From positions 21,676,028 through 21,740,027 of the forward strand of contig NW_020312785.1 of NCBI RefSeq assembly GCF_003265705.1: a DNA stretch of 64,000 nt, given 5' to 3'. Origin of the DNA: Callorhinus ursinus (Eukaryota; Chordata; Mammalia; Carnivora; Otariidae). The notes below the pieces were generated by a model. The model had not been told where the DNA came from, made no database searches, and was given only the letters and a program-made list of their open reading frames with translations. Shown here piece after piece: positions 1 to 11,947 of this stretch (the first letter of the stretch is position 1; every line of letters starts with the position of its first letter). Position numbers and translations under genes: made by a program.

Positions 1-1373
1 CTTGTTGATGTGTTTAAAAGATAACTAATACTGATTTAGAAAGTCTTTATCCTCAGCAGTGACAGAATTTCATCAATTGTTTATTGATTTGTTCTTGGGT
101 AATACTTATATTTTATGGACATGGCATATATAACATTTCAGAATTCATTTAACTCAGAGGAAATGACACATTCATTTGCATATGTTGGACAGAGCGAACA
201 TTCACAAGGATATTTATTGTGGGAACACACTTTTATTGAGAAACTGACAAAGGTGCTGAAATGTATGTTTTCTGTAGCATAAAATGTCCCAGAGGAGTAG
301 TTACAGGTGAGGGCAGTTAGATTTTAGAGTCATGTAAAGAGGACAGCTCTAACTCAAAATGATTTTTCAGATTAGTTATTGATAGATGACTGTGGAAACC
401 CTGAGAACTGATGACAAATTGCCAATCTATTTAAAATAGAATTTAACTGAAATCTTAAACACATGTAATACAAACAAGATTCCCAAAAGCAATCATCTGC
501 TTTTTCTATTACTGTAAAAGCAGTTGTTGAAAACTAAATCAAATTTAAGTAGGGTTTGTCAAAAACATAGAGTTTGGGCTTTTTTGTTGGCTTCAGTACT
601 TCAGCCTCTTTATTTGCCCCATAAGCAGTAGTGGGCAAACAGAAGGCCATATTCTTTAGTAAACAGACTCAAAACTAAAATTAAAAATAAGGTTAATGTA
701 CAAGTCAGACAAAACAAAATTAATTGGATGTATTATAATTGAACATATAATGATTACTGTGCATCAGAGTAATCAGACATAAATAATAAGCACTTTTTGT
801 TAATGTTTACTTACTATTATTACTTTTCTTATTATTTTAGGGCTATGTTTTGCTGACTCTTTGCTCATATAGCCTCTACACAGTTTTTTAAACTATGTAC
901 TTCTCATTATATGATATATAAAATAATTTTTACATATTATAATAATAAAAATAGAAGATATTAGACATTTCTTGAGAAAAAATGAACAGGACTATAAATA
1001 TAGTAAATATAACATGATTTGATAAAAATAGGTTTTTATACATTACTTAAAAAGGCACAGCAGGTGCCTTTTTATCCATATATTTTGTCTAACATATATA
1101 GAAAATTTTGTAATCCCCCACAACAGTTTATTTCTGTTAAAAAAAATAATTTTAAAAATGAATTATACTAATGGCACTTATGAATTTGAAAAATCCTGAC
1201 ATAGGCCAAAACACTCCTCTCTTTCCTGAGGACCAAACAATGTTGTTAGTCAATGTGGGAATTTAAAATTCAAATACCTTCAGAGGCCAAGCAGGTAACT
1301 TATGTATGGGAAGCTCCTGGTGGAAGACCACCTGAGCAATAGAATCTGAGAGTTCTGGAAAATTTAGGCCTCA
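1..1373. other. Unassigned AT-rich DNA
   Basis: No repeat family or gene recognised. The sequence is very AT-rich with short open frames only. The one structured item is a perfect short inverted repeat at 1048-1074, listed separately. Confidence 0.5.
1048..1074. repeat. Perfect 11-bp hairpin
   Basis: The arms TAAAAAGGCAC (1048-1058) and GTGCCTTTTTA (1064-1074) are exact reverse complements around the 5-base loop AGCAG. It resembles a bacterial intrinsic terminator in shape, but the surroundings are mammalian, so that reading does not apply. It may be a chance palindrome or the core of an eroded palindromic transposon. Confidence 0.6.
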
Positions 1374-1391
1374 ACTAAAGACATGCAATTT

Positions 1392-1585
1392 TTTTTTTTT
1401 TTTTTTAAGATTTTATTTACTTGAGAGAGAGAGAATGAGAGAGAGCACAAGAGGGAAGAGGGTCAGAGAGAGAAGCCGACTCCTTGCCGAGCAGGGAGCC
1501 CCATGTGGAACTCGATCCCGGGACTCCAGGATCATGACCTGAGCCGAAGGCAGTTGCTTAACCAACTGAGCCACCCAGGCGCCGC
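1392..1585 (-). mobile_element. CAN SINE (tRNA-Lys derived), young subfamily
   Basis: Read on the minus strand this has a tRNA-like head ending at 1585 (complement of GAGCCACCCAGGCGCC), the GGATCGAG-type B-box region, a CT-rich body and an A-rich tail (the T-run at the left edge). It is flanked by an exact 18-bp target-site duplication, ACTAAAGACATGCAATTT, at 1374-1391 and 1586-1603. The perfect duplication and good head suggest a fairly recent insertion. CAN SINEs are mobilised in trans by L1 and encode no protein. Confidence 0.95.
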
Positions 1586-1603
1586 ACTAAAGACATGCAA
1601 TTT

Positions 1604-3490
1604 AAAAAATGAAAAACCCGGAAGTGGGCCAAGCTAAATCCCTAGGTAACCGGCTGAGCACAAAGCTGCCATTTTGTGACTTGGCCCATTAAACACTATG
1701 CCTCGGTGTAGCCCCAAATAACTCCTTTATCTCTACGTAAAGTTTGATGAAAGATTTATTTAATCTACTGAGGAAGATCTCCAAGGAAGACGAGGGTATA
1801 GTTTTCAGAATACTCCCTTACTCCCCTGGGATGGGCTTTGCTTATTAAGATGGATTAAACTCTAGTTAACTAGTTTGGAGCTTCTAAAATCAGAGAAAAA
1901 AGAAATCAATAAGCAGCTAGTATTGCCATGGTAGTAATAATTAGCTTTGTCTGGCCATCTATGGTTTATGTCTAGGACTGTAAAGTGTAGTTTGAGGACA
2001 ACGTGAAAAAGCAGGCCTCTGAGATTGGGGTGATTTCTTCCTTTTTTCTCTGGAGGTAGAAGGTAGCTAGCAAGATGAGATCCTCTTCCTGGAATCCTGC
2101 CCTGGGATATAGAATGTAAGGCACTTTTGGAGGCAAATTGACAGGTAATGGCTTTATCTTAGGAAAAACACGAAAGAAGAGAGGAGCGAGGGGAAAGCAC
2201 CTCCCCAGGGAAACACCCCGTGCTCCTGAATTTAGGACACAATTATGACATTATAAAACATGAAAGCAGCCTCCTCTGACCCTAGGAATGAGAAGCACTG
2301 TCTTTTTGTTTCCTTTTATTGTCATTTCTGTATCTGAAGGGAATCCCACTCAGTTCTATTAAAATTGCTAAGAAATGGGGTGAAAACAGAGGGAAAGAGA
2401 GGGCATTGTGGATGTGTCAGGGAAAATAAAATGCTTTTCATAACATTGCTGCTACTCAAATGCATTTATGAAATGTTTTTATAGGCCAAAAAAATCTCAT
2501 GAAGAGGTAAAAGTAGAACATGTTTTTTTCTCCTTTAACTTTACAAAATAACGTTCATTTTGGCGAAAAGAGCAAGAACTTATCATACAGCAGGGAGTCC
2601 TGAGTCGGGGTGGGGTGGTGATCTGTGCTTAGAGGCAGAGGGAGAGGGCAGATAAAGGAAATCTGCAAGTAGGAAACCAGTTAAAAGGATCTGTTGGACA
2701 CAAACCTGGTCAGGTTCGTTCCATTGCTTCCTCACTCTCTCTACCCCCACCCAGACTTTATAAGAGAAATGATAAAACATCCTTATCCAAAACAACAGTT
2801 TTTCACTTGGTTATAGTCAACTGATGGACATCCATGAGTAGGGGAGGATGGTTCTCTTTAGGACTGTGTAAGAGCAGTGTGATACATGCTGAATACTATA
2901 ACCACCACTGTTAGGAGCTGAATTACCATTAGTATTGCCATTCTCAATATTTATGAATTTAATTAAATCTTTATTTTTATCAATATATTAACTTCTCAAG
3001 TTTTCTTCTCAGCACACATTTTTATTATTATATCCTGTGGATCCTAATTTGAAATAAAGCCTTTAATTAAAAGAGATTTGCTCTCTCACACTACTAAATA
3101 TATAATAATAATCTCTAAAATTTGCTTCTTATAATAATATTTTTCCTATGATCATGCATATACTAATTTCTATTAATATAATCAGGGTTACATGTAATAA
3201 ATAGGATGTCTTACCTGAGATAAAAATATAGAAGAGACATATTTTATGGTTTTTATACACATTTAATAGCTGCCACTTGTTTGCCTTTATGCCAAAGATA
3301 TTATATTATTTTAAGAAAGATAAATACAGCTAAGGAAATGGTAATAAAGATCTTCATAAAACTGACATGCAAGTTAGTTTTAATTAATGTTTTCATTTAA
3401 GAGTTCTATGCATTTTAGCTTTCATACACTTCATAAATTTCCATGTTTTTAACAGTTTTTTACTTAGGCAAAAGCCACGTGAATCTTGTA
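1604..3490. other. Unassigned single-copy-looking DNA
   Basis: Nothing recognised. Short frames such as 2583-2795 (minus) lack any family resemblance and overlap G/C-skewed low-complexity sequence. Confidence 0.5.
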
Positions 3491-3515
3491 GTTTTGTTTT
3501 GTTTTGTTTTGTTTT
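3491..3515. repeat. (GTTTT)5 microsatellite
   Basis: Five uninterrupted GTTTT units. No SINE or L1 body is attached on either side, so its origin is unclear. Confidence 0.9.
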
Positions 3516-3679
3516 AAATCATAGCTCCTTTCAGGTGTGTTTCTAAGCTAATTTTGTTACAAAAAGGTCAAATTATTTGACCTTCCTCATCCCATGAGCT
3601 TGTGAAGAATGAGGGATCAAATAGCTTCTGTATGGCTGCCAGAAATATCACCTATGTTTAATATACTACATAAGAGGAA

Positions 3680-3747
3680 GTCAGTAAGTGTCAAAGGAGG
3701 GATTTAAACCCAAAGCTCTCTGGCTCCATTCACTATGCTTTCTACCC
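3680..3747 (-). mobile_element. MIR SINE fragment
   Basis: The stretch matches the tRNA-derived head of the mammal-wide MIR read in antisense: GGGATTTAAACCCAAAGCTCTCTGGCTCC followed by CACTATGCTTTCTACC, in two pieces. No target duplication survives, as expected for an element of this age. The rest of the element is not recognisable. Confidence 0.6.
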
Positions 3748-4084
3748 CCTGGCCAAATCTGCATCCTTAATTCATATTGATCTATTATATCTTGTAAGGG
3801 GCATGAAGGGGTGACTATTCCTGTCTTGCTTACTGCTATCTAACTTGTTTTACAATGAATGAATAAAAGTATTTCACAATAAAGAGGACATTTATTTATA
3901 GTATTTAGAAAAATGGCTGTTCTATACTTCTATTTATAAATCAATTCCATTCTTCAATTATTGTATTCAGTCAGCAGAGATAATTTCGTCATTTTTTTGT
4001 TGTCATGTTGTTAAAAATTTGGTCATTTTATATGCTTGACTTATGAACCCTGAAACTGAATGATTTGTTTTAGATGAACTAAAC

Positions 4085-4277
4085 TTTTTTTTTAAGATTT
4101 TACTTATTTATTTGACACAGAGAGACACAGCAAGAGAGGGAATACAAGCAGGGGGAGTGGGAGAGGGAGAAGCAGGCCCCCCGCTGAGCAGGGCTGAGCA
4201 GGGCTCGGATCCCAGGACCTGGAATCATGACCTGAGCCAAAGGCAGACGCTTAACGACTGAGCCACCTAGGCGCCCC
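4085..4277 (-). mobile_element. CAN SINE
   Basis: The A-tail (T-run) lies at 4085-4093 and the tRNA-like head ends at 4277 (complement of the AGCCACCTAGGCGCCCC end). The body contains an internal tandem duplication of the 10-mer GCTGAGCAGG. The B-box region reads GGATCCCAGGACCTGGAATC. The target duplication is weak (ACTAAAC versus CTAAATT). It appears to have landed beside an old L2 piece that begins near 4300. Confidence 0.92.
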
Positions 4278-4299
4278 TAAATTTTTTTTTTAATCCATT

Positions 4300-4445
4300 G
4301 TTTGGCTCTATTCTAGATGCTGTGAGTAATTCATAGGAAATATAATACATCTTTCTTGTCCTCAGGCAATTTAGACACTTGATGGAGAAATTAAACACAA
4401 GTAAAAGAAAACTTAAGAAATACCACAAGGATAAAACAATTAACT
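4300..4445 (-). mobile_element. L2 LINE 3' end fragment, diverged
   Basis: The order CTAGATGCTGTG, then TCTTGTCCTCAGGCAATTTAGAC, in two pieces, then AAATTAAACACAAGTAAAAG follows the antisense of the L2 3' untranslated end (gap-filled recall: size-of-element phrase, 'tgccctcaaggagctta', then 'agacagacaagtaaac'). It is heavily diverged, so the boundaries are approximate. Confidence 0.5.
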
Positions 4446-6895
4446 AATTGACATCTCTTTTAAAAATAGTCAGGTAAAGGAGGGATAATTAATGGAAACA
4501 TTAATTGAAGGTTTTTCCATATAAATTACATAAGATTACTCCATTACAAAGGTATCCTGAAAAATAAGTGGAAGAAACATCTTAGGCTATTCATTTCAGT
4601 TTTTTATTTGTTTGTTTCCCTCATGCCAATCAGGACATCTAATAATAGGGCTTAGGGGCATTTAGAGAACAATATTTGCCTTCTCCCCTGTGCAATATGA
4701 AATCTACACTGAAACTTACCTCTTACTTGATATTGAAGCATTAGTCAAAATACCCACTGATTTGGAAAACTATTCACTTTACTTGAAAAGGCTTTAATAT
4801 TTACGTTGTCATTTGAACAGCATGCCTCACATAATACTTCTCAGGAAGTCTGCTTTGTGATTTCAAAGCATAAATCTGAAAATTCCAGGTACTTATTCTT
4901 ATAAATCACTCTCATAATTTTAAAATTACTTTATCCTTCAAAATTTCTTTCAAAAAACAAAAACAAAAGCAATTGAGACTCCATTAACTCATTAAACGAG
5001 TGAATCTGATCTATGCTGGTTTTGGCTTCCAGCAGCCTCCTCCCTTTACTTGGTTCCAGCTCCCCAGCTGTCAGGATCCATCGGTCTTTTCTAAGGTATG
5101 GTCCCATTCTCTAGAGAAGGAACCTCTAATCGCCTGCCCAAAAGCCAAGTAAAGGTGATATTAGAGTGCTGCATTCCCTCTATTTATCCCACCGGCCAAC
5201 TCTCCATACACCGTGCCCAAAGCCCACTCCCATGTTTCTGCATCTGCAAACTCTCTGATGAATTTTTGGCAGAAAATAAACTCCATGCTTCTTATGATAC
5301 TGGGAGAGGATGAAGTTGGGTTCTGGGATTCTAACTGCTTTTTAATAAGTATGTTTCTTAGATCATGTCTATTTCAGTCTCCACTCCAATCTTTGCTTTG
5401 GTGCCTCCAATTCCTGAGAATTTGTAAGATCTGCTGGCGAGCCAGCTTGCTTCTCAGAAATACTCCTTCTCTAGAACCCAAGATCCCACCTTCCTCCTTT
5501 ATGTGAAATTCATCATTCTTTCATCTCCATATATTTTGGTTCCTAAAAGCAGAAACTTCCCGCTCTCAGTTCTTGGGGTCTTTGTTGTTTGGGTGGTTGT
5601 CAAAAGGAGAAGAAGGAAGGAAATATCTTTATTACTTTAATCTTAAAAGATGAAGAACCATATAACTTAAATGGTTATCAATTGCCTTCAGAAGACATGG
5701 TATAGATCAAACAATATTAATCAAAAGGTCTCTCTAATTTTTCAGTTTTATATGGAGAAGACTTATAGTAAATATTCTAAGATCCCTGTCTCTTGAGACA
5801 TGTTGTTGTTATCATTTTTTAATTGATTTTTCATTTTTATTTTGTCTTGAATTTCATTTGATTGTTCCTTTGTTTTTTTTCTGTTTTGCCTCTTTGTCAT
5901 TTCAGGAAACATAAAAAAATAAAAGAACATGCATTCTTGGTTCAAACTCTTGAGGCTTTTTAAGCTTGCAAATGAAATTTCTTTGCTGAACAATACAATA
6001 TTGAGATGTGGAAGAGGAGATTCTAAAGTCAAACTCAAAAGCACGAGAGATTCATAAGAATCTGGTGTTTATAAAATATCAGTATGTGAATATTTAGAAA
6101 TAGATATTTTGAAAAATATTAAAATTAAACCTGTAACTATGCAGGAAATTTTGTATAGATATTCAAAAAATTCACATATATTTATGTTTCAGAGGTCTGT
6201 CATGGTTTATTCAAAAACTGATTTTATACAATATTTTTTTTAATCTAACATGTACTGAGGACAAAGGTGAAAAACTATAGTTTCAGCCGTCAATTCACAA
6301 AGACAGATTTTTATTTCATTTAGGATTACAATTGTCTATGAATAAGTGACTCTAAAAATATTACTTCAACAAAAAAGAAGTTTGTTTCTTTAGCCAATAA
6401 ATGTCCAGATGTAGAAATCTCAGTGCTGCTAAATCAACTTCTAGTTCTCTATTTCGCCATCTGTGGAGTGTGGCATTCCTCTTTGTGGTCTAAGATAATT
6501 CCAGACCCCACAGTTACTTTCCAGGCAACAGAATAGAAGACAAGGGCAAAGGGTGTACATCATCCATATTTTAAGAACGATTCCCCCAAATTGCCACACA
6601 ATACTTCTATTTACATTCCATTGGTCAGTGTGACACCTAGCTATAAGGGATGTTAGACAGTGTCTTTATTCTGGGACAATGTGTGCCCAGTTTAAAGAAA
6701 ACAAGTTTCTATTTGCTTTGGAAGAAAAGGAAAACAGATTTTTAAGGGAAAAACATGTGAACAAAAATGTAACACACACACACACAAAGATCAATGAGGG
6801 TATGCATAGAGAGTATATGAGAAGCATGAAAGTAAAAATACCAAGAGTGTTTGTACATTTGAGGCAGGAAGACAGGAGACCACATCAATAAGTTT
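4446..6895. other. Unassigned DNA, possible old repeat at 5000-5600
   Basis: No family assigned. The part from about 4990 to 5600 is less AT-rich and carries longer open frames (5213-5506 plus, 97 codons) without recognisable protein similarity. It could be an old LTR or single-copy DNA. A short (AC)n run sits at 6772-6786. Confidence 0.4.
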
Positions 6896-6899
6896 TACA

Positions 6900-7250
6900 T
6901 AAAGACATTTATTTCTGTTAATTATTTTCTTAGGGTAGAGGCATGGAGGTGGAATTCCTGAATCAAAAACAATGTCCATCTTTGACTTTTCATAGATTTT
7001 GTTATTCAGTCATCATAAAAGAGTATGGCCAATTTACATGGCCACTAGCAGTAAGCAGATTATACTAATTTCTTTACAACTTCACAGACACAGGGTGTTA
7101 TCCGTGATTTTTTTAAAAGGCAATTACTTTTATGTATAAATGGAAAAGTATTGCAAGTTTATTGATACACGTATCTTTGACTTTCAATAATTTTAAACTG
7201 TTTCAATTTGTTTGTGACGTACATTTCTTCATGTGTGAATTTTAACCATC
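6900..7250 (-). mobile_element. Old L1 fragment (L1ME/L1M5-like)
   Basis: Seen on the plus strand as the antisense of an L1 ORF2/3' region: TTTTCTTAGGGTAGAGGC, then GGAATTCCTGAATCAAA, then CCAATTTACATGGCCACTAGCAGT in two pieces, then TTTACAACTTCACAGACAC. This order matches the usual antisense signature of old L1 elements ('cttaggatagattcccagaagtggaatt', 'ccaatttacactcccaccagcag', 'cccacatcctcaccaacac'). It is highly diverged and 5' truncated. Confidence 0.6.
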
Positions 7251-7569
7251 CTCTTGGATTCCAAAATGTGTATTCTCTTTATTATATATGTGCCTCAAGT
7301 GAAAAAAAATAAAATAAAAAGCATATGAAGCAGTAACACTGGAAAAAATAACAACTGACCATCTACAGTTTTTTTTTTTCTTTAATTCAGTTCTCCTGGT
7401 AATCTCTTCTATCTTTTTCTCAATTACAGTTACTAAAACAGTAATCTGTTCTTGATGCTTCTTCTCCAGTCTTCTCTTTTCTCATTCCTTAATTTTAGGC
7501 AACATGGTTACAGTTCTCACCTCTCCGTTGGAAGTTTTCTTAAGGCTCTCCAATGGGCAATTCTTAGGG
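7251..7569. other. Unassigned AT-rich DNA
   Basis: Nothing recognised between the old L1 piece and the hAT fragment. Confidence 0.5.
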
Positions 7570-7784
7570 CAGGAGTTCTCACACTTCATCACACATCAGA
7601 AACACCAAAGCTTGTTAACCCACACCCAGGGTTGTGGAGTAGAGCCTGAGATTTTGCATTTCTAAATAGTTAGCAATACACTATCTAGTTCTTCTTCAGA
7701 GGAGTCTTGAGGCCATTTTATAAGCAAGGAGATGTAGGTGCAGAACTTAAATAATCTTCTAGCCCCTAAGTTTGAGAACCACTG
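7570..7784 (+). mobile_element. hAT-Charlie non-autonomous element, MER5A-like
   Basis: The terminal inverted repeats are CAGGAGTTCTCACACTTCA on the left and AAGTTTGAGAACCACTG on the right. Internal landmarks include TCAGAAACACC, CTTGTTAACCCACACCCAG and GAGATTTTGCATTTCTAA, which match the MER5A order. The element is non-coding and would have been moved by a Charlie transposase. An 8-bp target duplication is not evident any more. Confidence 0.8.
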
Positions 7785-7816
7785 ATATACTGTAAAGTGA
7801 TCAAAAGAGTGTCTGG

Positions 7817-8011
7817 AGGGGCACCTGGGTGGCTCAGTCGTTAAGTGTCTGCCTTCGGCTCGGGTCATGATCCCAGGGTCCTGGGATCGAGCCCTGCATT
7901 GGGCTCCCTCCTCGGCGGGAAGCCAGCTTCTCCCTCTCCCACTCCCCCTGCTTCTGTTCCTGCCTTCGCTATCTCTCTCTCTGTCCAATAAATAAATAAA
8001 ATCTTAAAAAA
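7817..8011 (+). mobile_element. CAN SINE
   Basis: Full element with head GGGGCACCTGGGTGGCTCAG, body CATGATCCCAGGGTCCTGGG, CT-rich region and AATAAATAAATAAAATCTT tail. The 14-bp target duplication AAAAGAGTGTCTGG is exact at 7803-7816 and 8012-8025. It belongs to the 'tctgccttcggctc' subfamily. Confidence 0.95.
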
Positions 8012-8423
8012 AAAAGAGTGTCTGGCATGTAGTAAATAAAAATCAATAAATGCTAACCTAAAAAATGTTCAACACAGTTATGTGGCAGCTATCATTGGCC
8101 TCATTTTCAGATAAAGAAAAAAATTTAGATTGTTGACAAAAGGATTTGCTTTCACTGTTATAACTTTCTAGAACCCAATAGGTTAGGTTTTGAGCAACAC
8201 AAAAAGGGAAGTACACAAGAAATTCAAAGACTTATTTGGGCAACTGAAGAATAAATAATAAGCTTAAGAAAAGTTTTATTTTGTATAATTTCAGATTTTT
8301 TCATTGGTAATATATTCCCTTAACTACCAGGAAATGAATACATCCACATTATTATTTGTATATTCTTACAATGTGACCTGTAAAATAGAATACAATGGAA
8401 TGAATGATTAAAAAATATTTTGA

Positions 8424-8609
8424 GGAGAGCCTGGGTGGCTCAGTTGGCTAAACACTGGCCTTCAGCTCAGGTCATGATCCCAGGGTTCTAGGATCAAGCC
8501 CCACGTCTACAGGGAGTCTGCTTCTCCCTCTCCCTCTGCCCCTACCCCTGCTCCTGTGCTCTCTCTCTTTCTCTCTCTCTCTCTCTTAACTAAATAAATA
8601 AAATCTTTA
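8424..8609 (+). mobile_element. CAN SINE
   Basis: The head is diverged (GGAGAGCCTGGGTGGCTCAG), the B-box region reads TCATGATCCCAGGGTTCTAG, and the CT-rich body and tail are intact. The 13-bp target duplication AAAAATATTTTGA is exact at 8411-8423 and 8610-8622. It sits about 400 bases downstream of another CAN SINE in the same orientation. Confidence 0.95.
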
Positions 8610-8622
8610 AAAAATATTTTGA

Positions 8623-9258
8623 ATATAGTATGGAAAAAGTTTAATAGCTAGTTTTAATGCAATCTTTCACACATTCAGAATTGGAACTACCTCATCAAAA
8701 ATGGCTTTGAATATTAATTTTTTGTGGGTGCATTTTATATATTCTAACCAACCACAAATTTCAATCAGTAATAATTCTTAGTATCTTCGAGAAATTTACA
8801 TTTCAGTTGGTATTCTACAAGAAAAAGGGACAATGGAAGGGGAGCATACATTAAAAACAAAAGCCATTCCCTTATCCTTAGGTCTTTCAAAAAGTGAAAT
8901 GATAAAATTAAAATCCTAAAAAACCCCAAATTTAGAGGTCGTGTGCCTTGCTCAAAATTACAGGGCAACTCAATAATACTGATAATCTCAAAAGGACACC
9001 TTATGGTGGCAGGGCCAGGTAGAGAAATATGCCAGGCCCCTGCCACTGCTGTCCAGGCCCATGTAAATTAGAGACCTCACAACTCTCCAGTCATTGGCTG
9101 TCATCCTTTACACCAGGGAATCCGGCTGGATCCTCAATTCCAATTGCCGGTAGTCACTCAGGTCTCTATGAAGAAATGTCACAACTTTACAAAGATAAAA
9201 TAAGAAAATCCTGGTAGGGACTGACTATGCCTCCCAGCCATATTCCACTTCCCAGAAA
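8623..9258. other. Unassigned DNA
   Basis: No repeat or gene recognised. Two small opposed frames overlap near 9030-9046 without family resemblance. Confidence 0.5.
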
Positions 9259-9267
9259 CACACCACA

Positions 9268-9268
<1 letters not shown>

Positions 9269-9311
<43 letters not shown>
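9269..9311. repeat. (CA)21 dinucleotide microsatellite
   Basis: About 43 bases of uninterrupted CA preceded by imperfect CACCACACCA. Pure runs of this length are commonly length-polymorphic in mammals. Confidence 0.97.
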
Positions 9312-9312
<1 letters not shown>

Positions 9313-9341
9313 ACTATAGGAAATAAAATTTAAATAACAAA

Positions 9342-9503
9342 TAGTGTTTCTCAAACTTTAATATTATACAAATTTTACCTAAGGAGCTGGTTAAAAAGAC
9401 AGATTCTGACTTAGGAGGACTAGTGTAGGATCTGAAATTCTGCATTTCTATCCTGTTTCTGCCCACTGCTGCAGGCTGGGGAACCACACTCTTAAGTAGC
9501 AAG
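9342..9503 (+). mobile_element. hAT-Charlie MER5A-like fragment
   Basis: Starts TAGTGTTTCTCAAACTTTAA and continues with GAGCTGGTTAAAAAGACAGA, GAAATTCTGCATTTCTA and GGGGAACCACACTCTTAAG, the same landmark order as MER5A. It is slightly shorter than the 189-base consensus I recall, with eroded termini. It lies 40 bases after the CA microsatellite. Confidence 0.75.
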
Positions 9504-9551
9504 ACCTGAGCCCACAGGCTTAGTTTTTGAGGAAGTCTGGCTATTTCTTTT

Positions 9552-9754
9552 ATTCTTTTTTTATTAATTTTATTTACTTATTTGAGAGAGAGAGAATGAG
9601 AGAGAGAGAAAGCACATGAGATGGGGGGAGGGTCAGAGGGAGAAGCAGACTCCCTGCCAAGCAGGGAGCCTGATGCAGGACTCGATCCAGGGACTCCAGG
9701 ATCAGGACCTGAGCCGAAGACAGTCGCTTAACCAACTGAGCCACCCAGGTGCCC
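9552..9754 (-). mobile_element. CAN SINE, young subfamily
   Basis: Minus-strand copy whose head ends at 9754 (complement of GAGCCACCCAGGTGCCC). The body holds a GA-rich tract, GACTCGATCCAGGGACTCCAG in two pieces, and a T-rich tail complement at the left. The exact 14-bp target duplication TGGCTATTTCTTTT lies at 9538-9551 and 9755-9768. Confidence 0.95.
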
Positions 9755-10380
9755 TGGCTATTTCTTTTAAATCAAACCCCACTATGTGTTGAAATTTAAA
9801 TTTCTGGTTTAGAGATTGAGTGGGGGGAACTTTATTGTTTAAAGGAAAGCTTGATAGTTCCTTTAAACAATATTTATTGTGTTTTTTGTGTTTATTCCTG
9901 GAGAACACAAGTAAAAGAAGGCTGAAAGTCACCCAGAGCCATAGAGAGTCATTCACAATGTAAAGGCACACCATTGGTCATCTTCAGTCAAAATCTCTAG
10001 ATTAGCTCTGGGTCCATTTGAAGGGAGAGTTCCATCCTGCCTCTGCAGAGGTCCCTGAGCTTCCTCTGGTGGAGAGTTTTCCCAAAGGATATGAAGGATT
10101 ATTAAAACCCCTTGCACCTGATCTTCCAAGGACTAGCCTGGGAAGCAGTCTCTAGGATGGGTTATCTCCTTGCCATTAATTCCCAAGTAGAAATCAGAGA
10201 CTACCTGAAACGATCCACATACTGTAGAGACAACCTCCTTACATTTTGCTAAGGTCATGGCTCCCTTTGAGAACACTATGTTTCTCCCTAGAAAAATCCA
10301 CATGTACAAACACAGATCATTTTATATTTAACTGTATGTGGTTCCTGGATACTCTGAAGTATAGAGCTAACATGGAACTA

Positions 10381-10396
10381 CCCCCCCCCCCCCCCC
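10381..10396. repeat. Poly-C homopolymer (C16)
   Basis: Sixteen consecutive C followed by T and three C. Long C runs are rare in this AT-rich window and are hard to sequence, so the exact length is uncertain. Confidence 0.9.
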
Positions 10397-11036
10397 TCCC
10401 TGCCATTTAATCCTAGTTTCGAGTCTTCTACACATGAAGGCTACCTAAGCTGGAGTTTGTGTTGACAGGCTTGGATAAGACTCAGTTTTATAGTGTGCCC
10501 TTCAGGAATTTGGATCAACTCCAGGGTTCATTCAGACCATACTCTACAGAAATGCTGAGAACAAAGGTTTTCAAAAGTTACAATCTAGCTTCTAGCAAAT
10601 AAAAAAAAAAGACCTTTTTTTTCTTCTGTCTGAGCCTCAGAATTTAAACACCTCTGGAGGATTTTTTTCTTAATTTTACAAAAGTACAAAAATCTTAAGG
10701 GAAACATAAATTCATGCTTGTTTCTGCATTTACTGGAGGCAATTTTCCAGGCCTCTCGTTGAAGAAGTCATAAGTTCCATTGACTTATGGCTTCAAAGTA
10801 CAGCAAGGTTTGTTTTTAGTTGTTTCCAAATTAATTATTTAAAAGGTACGCTTGCCATTAAATGGATGTGGTAAATTTATTTACACATTCATGTGTTTGC
10901 AACATGTACTATATTGTTAATTTTTTAAAAGGGAAATTTAAAAACCAAAAATGTAAGTTATAATATCTTTGGATTAAAACAAAAAGGTATGAGCAAAGTC
11001 TTTATTTGCAGATGGGATTGCAAGGTTTGTTTTGGT

Positions 11037-11061
11037 TTTTGTTTGTTTGTTTGTTTGTTTT
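11037..11061. repeat. (GTTT)n microsatellite
   Basis: About six GTTT units, preceded by TTTGGTTTTT. Confidence 0.9.
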
Positions 11062-11678
11062 ATTAGTGAACTAAAGCAACCTTGATATCCCAAACCTCCC
11101 CAGATTTTAACCTTGTTCATTGCCCCCTTTTTTTTTAACGTGCAAGAAACAATATCCTGACTTCTAATCCCATGCTTCAAGTGTTCTGCTTACCATGCAT
11201 TTTTGAAAATTTCTAAAGACTGCTGACGTATTGCATAAAACTGTTTTGGTAGTTTTTCACTTAAGTCAACTTCTGGCATAAGAGCACTTCAAACTTCTTC
11301 TGGATCACTTTTCTCCATCTAATCTTTCTTCTTTGGGTTCCTGCCCATCACCCCATACCAAAGTAGGTACCACTCTACCTCAGGCTAAATAGAACTCCTT
11401 CCTGACTTCACCACAACACATCAATCTTACAATATCATTTAATAAAACTTTAATGCCCTGAAATAGCAGAAAGGAATTAAAATACTGGAAAAAAATAAAA
11501 CTGGTACTATATATAACAACTACTCCTATAGTTATTAGACTTTGTCTTGCCCCAGAGTTTACTTCTCCAGTGCTTAAAGGATATAACTTAAAATTCCTTA
11601 ATGGAAATTTCATTGATCATATACCAAACCAATGTACCCAGGGGAAATCCAGACTCTTAGTCTTCTTGGTTTTAGAGA

Positions 11679-11743
11679 AAGGAAAAGAAAGGGAAGAGGA
11701 AGGGAGGCGGGGGAGAAGAGGAGGAAGAAGAAGAAGTGAGAAA
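11679..11743. repeat. Polypurine low-complexity tract
   Basis: Almost pure A/G on the plus strand, including GGGAGGCGGGGG and repeated GAA triplets. The mirror-like purine bias makes triplex-prone DNA possible. The open frame across it (11570-11818) is a by-product of the composition. Confidence 0.85.
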
Positions 11744-11765
11744 CTTCTCCATGACATTCAGTCTA

Positions 11766-11947
11766 ATTTAATGGTCCCCATCCCAGGTACACAAAGAGAA
11801 CCACCTGAGAAGTTTTAGTTTTTTAAATTACTAAAGTTTTGGCGTAGCCTAACCAAATAAATAAAATTTCTCAAGTGTGTCCCCTGGAATATGTATTTCT
11901 TTAAGCTCCATGAGTGATCTAAGTTTCACCAAGGTTGAGAACCATTG
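11766..11947 (+). mobile_element. hAT-Charlie MER5A-like fragment, diverged
   Basis: Right part is clear: GAATATGTATTTCTTTAAGC, then TGATCTAAGTTTCACC, then AAGGTTGAGAACCATTG as the right terminal repeat ending at 11947. The left terminal repeat is missing or unrecognisable, so the start is approximate. Confidence 0.6.

Larger units (their letters stand above)
9769..11678. other. Unassigned DNA with a poly-C tract and a GTTT run
   Basis: Nothing assigned to a family. It contains a run of 16 C at 10381-10396 and a (GTTT)n run at 11037-11061. The latter has no SINE or L1 body beside it. Confidence 0.5.

Noticed and set aside
1048..1074. Intrinsic-terminator-like hairpin followed by T-run
   Set aside because: The window is clearly mammalian nuclear DNA, where such terminators have no role for Pol II genes.
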